This document shows, one piece after another, positions 34,505 to 35,897 of a DNA stretch of 35,897 bases; within the stretch, counting starts at the first letter, position 1; the number at the start of each line of letters is the position of its first letter. The DNA is taken from positions 1 through 35,897 of the IMG/VR virus record IMGVR_UViG_3300009009_000030; one strand, 5' to 3'. This DNA comes from a virus. Under the pieces are notes generated by a model. The model did no database searches. It was not told the DNA's origin and was given only the letters and a program-made list of their open reading frames with translations. Both the position numbers and the translations under genes were made by a program.

Positions 34505-35897
34505 ATGGCTACTAATCCAGGCGATAACGTTTCTACATCCTATGGCGGTATGTCGAATGCTTTTGATAAAGTAGTATTCCAACCAGGAAAACCAGTACTT
34601 GCCTCTGAGTTGAATCTAGCTCAAGAGTTAACTGAAATATTAACTCAAAAGTCAACGGCACATCTTCCTTCTGGGTGGCTCAGCTATCGTCCATGTTTTA
34701 CAGCTGAAGAGCTTGGGAATAGTTTTTACTCTCAGAGCCCTGAAGGAGCAAAACCCGAAGTAGCTCTAGTGAATGGATGGCCTATATATGTCACAAATAC
34801 AAATACGCCCTTACGGCATATTAACCAGATAGCATTCAATGACAATGCTTTGAGGTCAGGGTCTCGGGTAGATGGCGTATTCCTTGAAGTATGGCGTTCT
34901 GAGATTAGCCCCCAGACCGATACTAATGAGGTGCAGAATGTTATAAAACCTCAGCCCATATCGAAGCTGAGTAATCTAAATGGTGTATGGATGTTTAATG
35001 AGACGGCAGGTTGGGCTGTAGGAGATAATGGGACTATCCTTAAGACTATTGATGGAGGTAATAATTGGGTAACCATTAATACGCCAGTCAATGTTAATTT
35101 TCGTAAAGTACAGTTCTCGAATCTTGAAATTGGATATGCCATAGCGGAAAAGGGTATTATTATTAAGACCCTCGATGGAGGAAACTCATGGTTTGCTCTA
35201 GAAACTCCAGTAACAGATAATCTCAGGGACCTCTATGTAATAGATGGTCAGAATATATGTATCGTAGGAGATAACGGCACTGTACTACTTGCGATAGATG
35301 GCACGCACTTTAATCTTGTATCGCAAACTTCAGGAAGTACTGCAAATTTAAATGGTGTGACTTTTTTTGATGTATCCGTTGGGTGGGCTGTAGGAGATAA
35401 TGGCACACTGCTTATGAGTAAAGATGGCGGACATTCGTGGCAGAAGTATAATGTTAATAATTCAGCTACCGGCGCATTGGTTACTGAGAACCTTTTATCG
35501 GTAGCATTTTATAATCTTAACGATGGTATTATAGCGGGTACAAGTGGTTCTATATTCAGGACATCAGACAGTGGTTTTACATGGGCTAATATGTCTTCTA
35601 GAATATGGTCAGATGGAGCTTATAAAACCATACAGGAAATTTTTCCCGGTCAGGCTATCGATTTCAAAAAAGTTTTTATACGAAATGAATTCACAATAAG
35701 ATTTGTGATTGGCGTTTACGCAGATTCTCGTAATTTTTTCAAGAATCTGGTATATAAGATTTCTCCGACTAACTATCCTAACTCGTTAGTACTTGAATTT
35801 ACGGGTACTAGTGATAATATTAATTATATCAAGGTGCTCGATTTAGATCAATATGCTACTGCTGAAGATCTGCGGGATGCTATAAATCAGCAGACCA
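34505..35897 (+). CDS. Tail fibre or baseplate appendage protein with Ycf48-like repeats, 3' end missing (partial)
   Basis: 464 residues are visible and the frame stays open to the window end. The N-terminus has FQPGKPVLASELNLAQELTE, a pattern I associate with phage virion proteins that attach to the baseplate. Residues 55-157 form a beta domain. Residues about 158-363 hold five 34-residue units of the Ycf48/HCF136/BNR type: for example GWAVGDNGTILKTIDGGNNW and GWAVGDNGTLLMSKDGGHSW. These form beta-propeller blades that often bind proteins or carbohydrates. The visible end has DLDQYATAEDLRDAINQQ, the motif that recurs in the giant protein. A fibre, receptor-binding or wedge-peripheral role is likely, but not shown. 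Confidence 0.78.
   Translation, partial: MATNPGDNVSTSYGGMSNAFDKVVFQPGKPVLASELNLAQELTEILTQKSTAHLPSGWLSYRPCFTAEELGNSFYSQSPEGAKPEVALVNGWPIYVTNTNTPLRHINQIAFNDNALRSGSRVDGVFLEVWRSEISPQTDTNEVQNVIKPQPISKLSNLNGVWMFNETAGWAVGDNGTILKTIDGGNNWVTINTPVNVNFRKVQFSNLEIGYAIAEKGIIIKTLDGGNSWFALETPVTDNLRDLYVIDGQNICIVGDNGTVLLAIDGTHFNLVSQTSGSTANLNGVTFFDVSVGWAVGDNGTLLMSKDGGHSWQKYNVNNSATGALVTENLLSVAFYNLNDGIIAGTSGSIFRTSDSGFTWANMSSRIWSDGAYKTIQEIFPGQAIDFKKVFIRNEFTIRFVIGVYADSRNFFKNLVYKISPTNYPNSLVLEFTGTSDNINYIKVLDLDQYATAEDLRDAINQQT
34976..35593 (+). repeat. Five Ycf48/BNR-like propeller repeats
   Basis: Units of 34 codons begin at 34976, 35099, 35222, 35348 and 35492. The core is (A/V)GDNGT(I/V/L)L followed by DGG and a Trp; unit 3 lacks the final GG-x-x-W and unit 5 has GTSGSIF with SDSGFTW. 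Six or seven blades would be needed for a closed propeller, so more may lie elsewhere in the protein. Confidence 0.75.

Overview
The window is one uninterrupted stretch of a large contractile-tailed bacteriophage genome (a myovirus-type member of Caudoviricetes). All supported genes lie on the + strand, tightly packed, often with 4-base ATGA overlaps. The order is the familiar contractile-tail order: sheath, tube, tail assembly chaperones, tape measure, tube-like baseplate ring proteins, hub, spike, then wedge and fibre genes. No tRNA, rRNA, CRISPR array, integrase, transposase or host gene was seen. A 10.5-kb single gene and several long extra domains suggest a large, possibly jumbo, genome. 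The trimeric beta-helix-type spike is most typical of phages of Gram-negative hosts, but the host cannot be named from the sequence.

Layout. 1-3947: end of the tail sheath gene (5' end outside the window), an unrecognised acidic protein with a 72-residue tandem duplication, and the probable tail tube. 3948-4141: the only substantial non-coding gap, with a terminator-like hairpin, AT-rich dyads and promoter-like elements. 4142-9117: two overlapping genes in tail-chaperone position (possibly linked by frameshifting) and a 1113-residue tape measure. 9123-15802: two tandem paralogous tube-like baseplate proteins, the second fused to an SLT lytic transglycosylase, then a gp27/gpD-like hub and a gp5/gpV-like spike. 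15861-16478: a hydrophobic protein made of three repeats. 16491-27008: a 3505-residue giant virion protein built from diverged beta-rich modules. 26927-30347: a 79-residue overlapping gene, an FN3-containing protein and a helical protein. 30388-34502: gp25-like and gp6/gpJ-like wedge proteins. 34505-end: a fibre or baseplate-appendage protein with Ycf48-type propeller repeats, cut by the window end.

Working together: sheath, tube and tape measure form the contractile tail. The ring proteins, hub and spike form the central piercing device. Here the cell-wall enzyme sits on a ring protein and not on the spike. The gp25-like and gp6-like proteins form the wedges. The giant protein, FN3 protein and propeller protein probably decorate the baseplate. 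The least explained and most interesting parts are the giant protein with its recurring modules, the triple-repeat protein next to the spike, the ring-enzyme fusion, and the embedded 79-residue gene.
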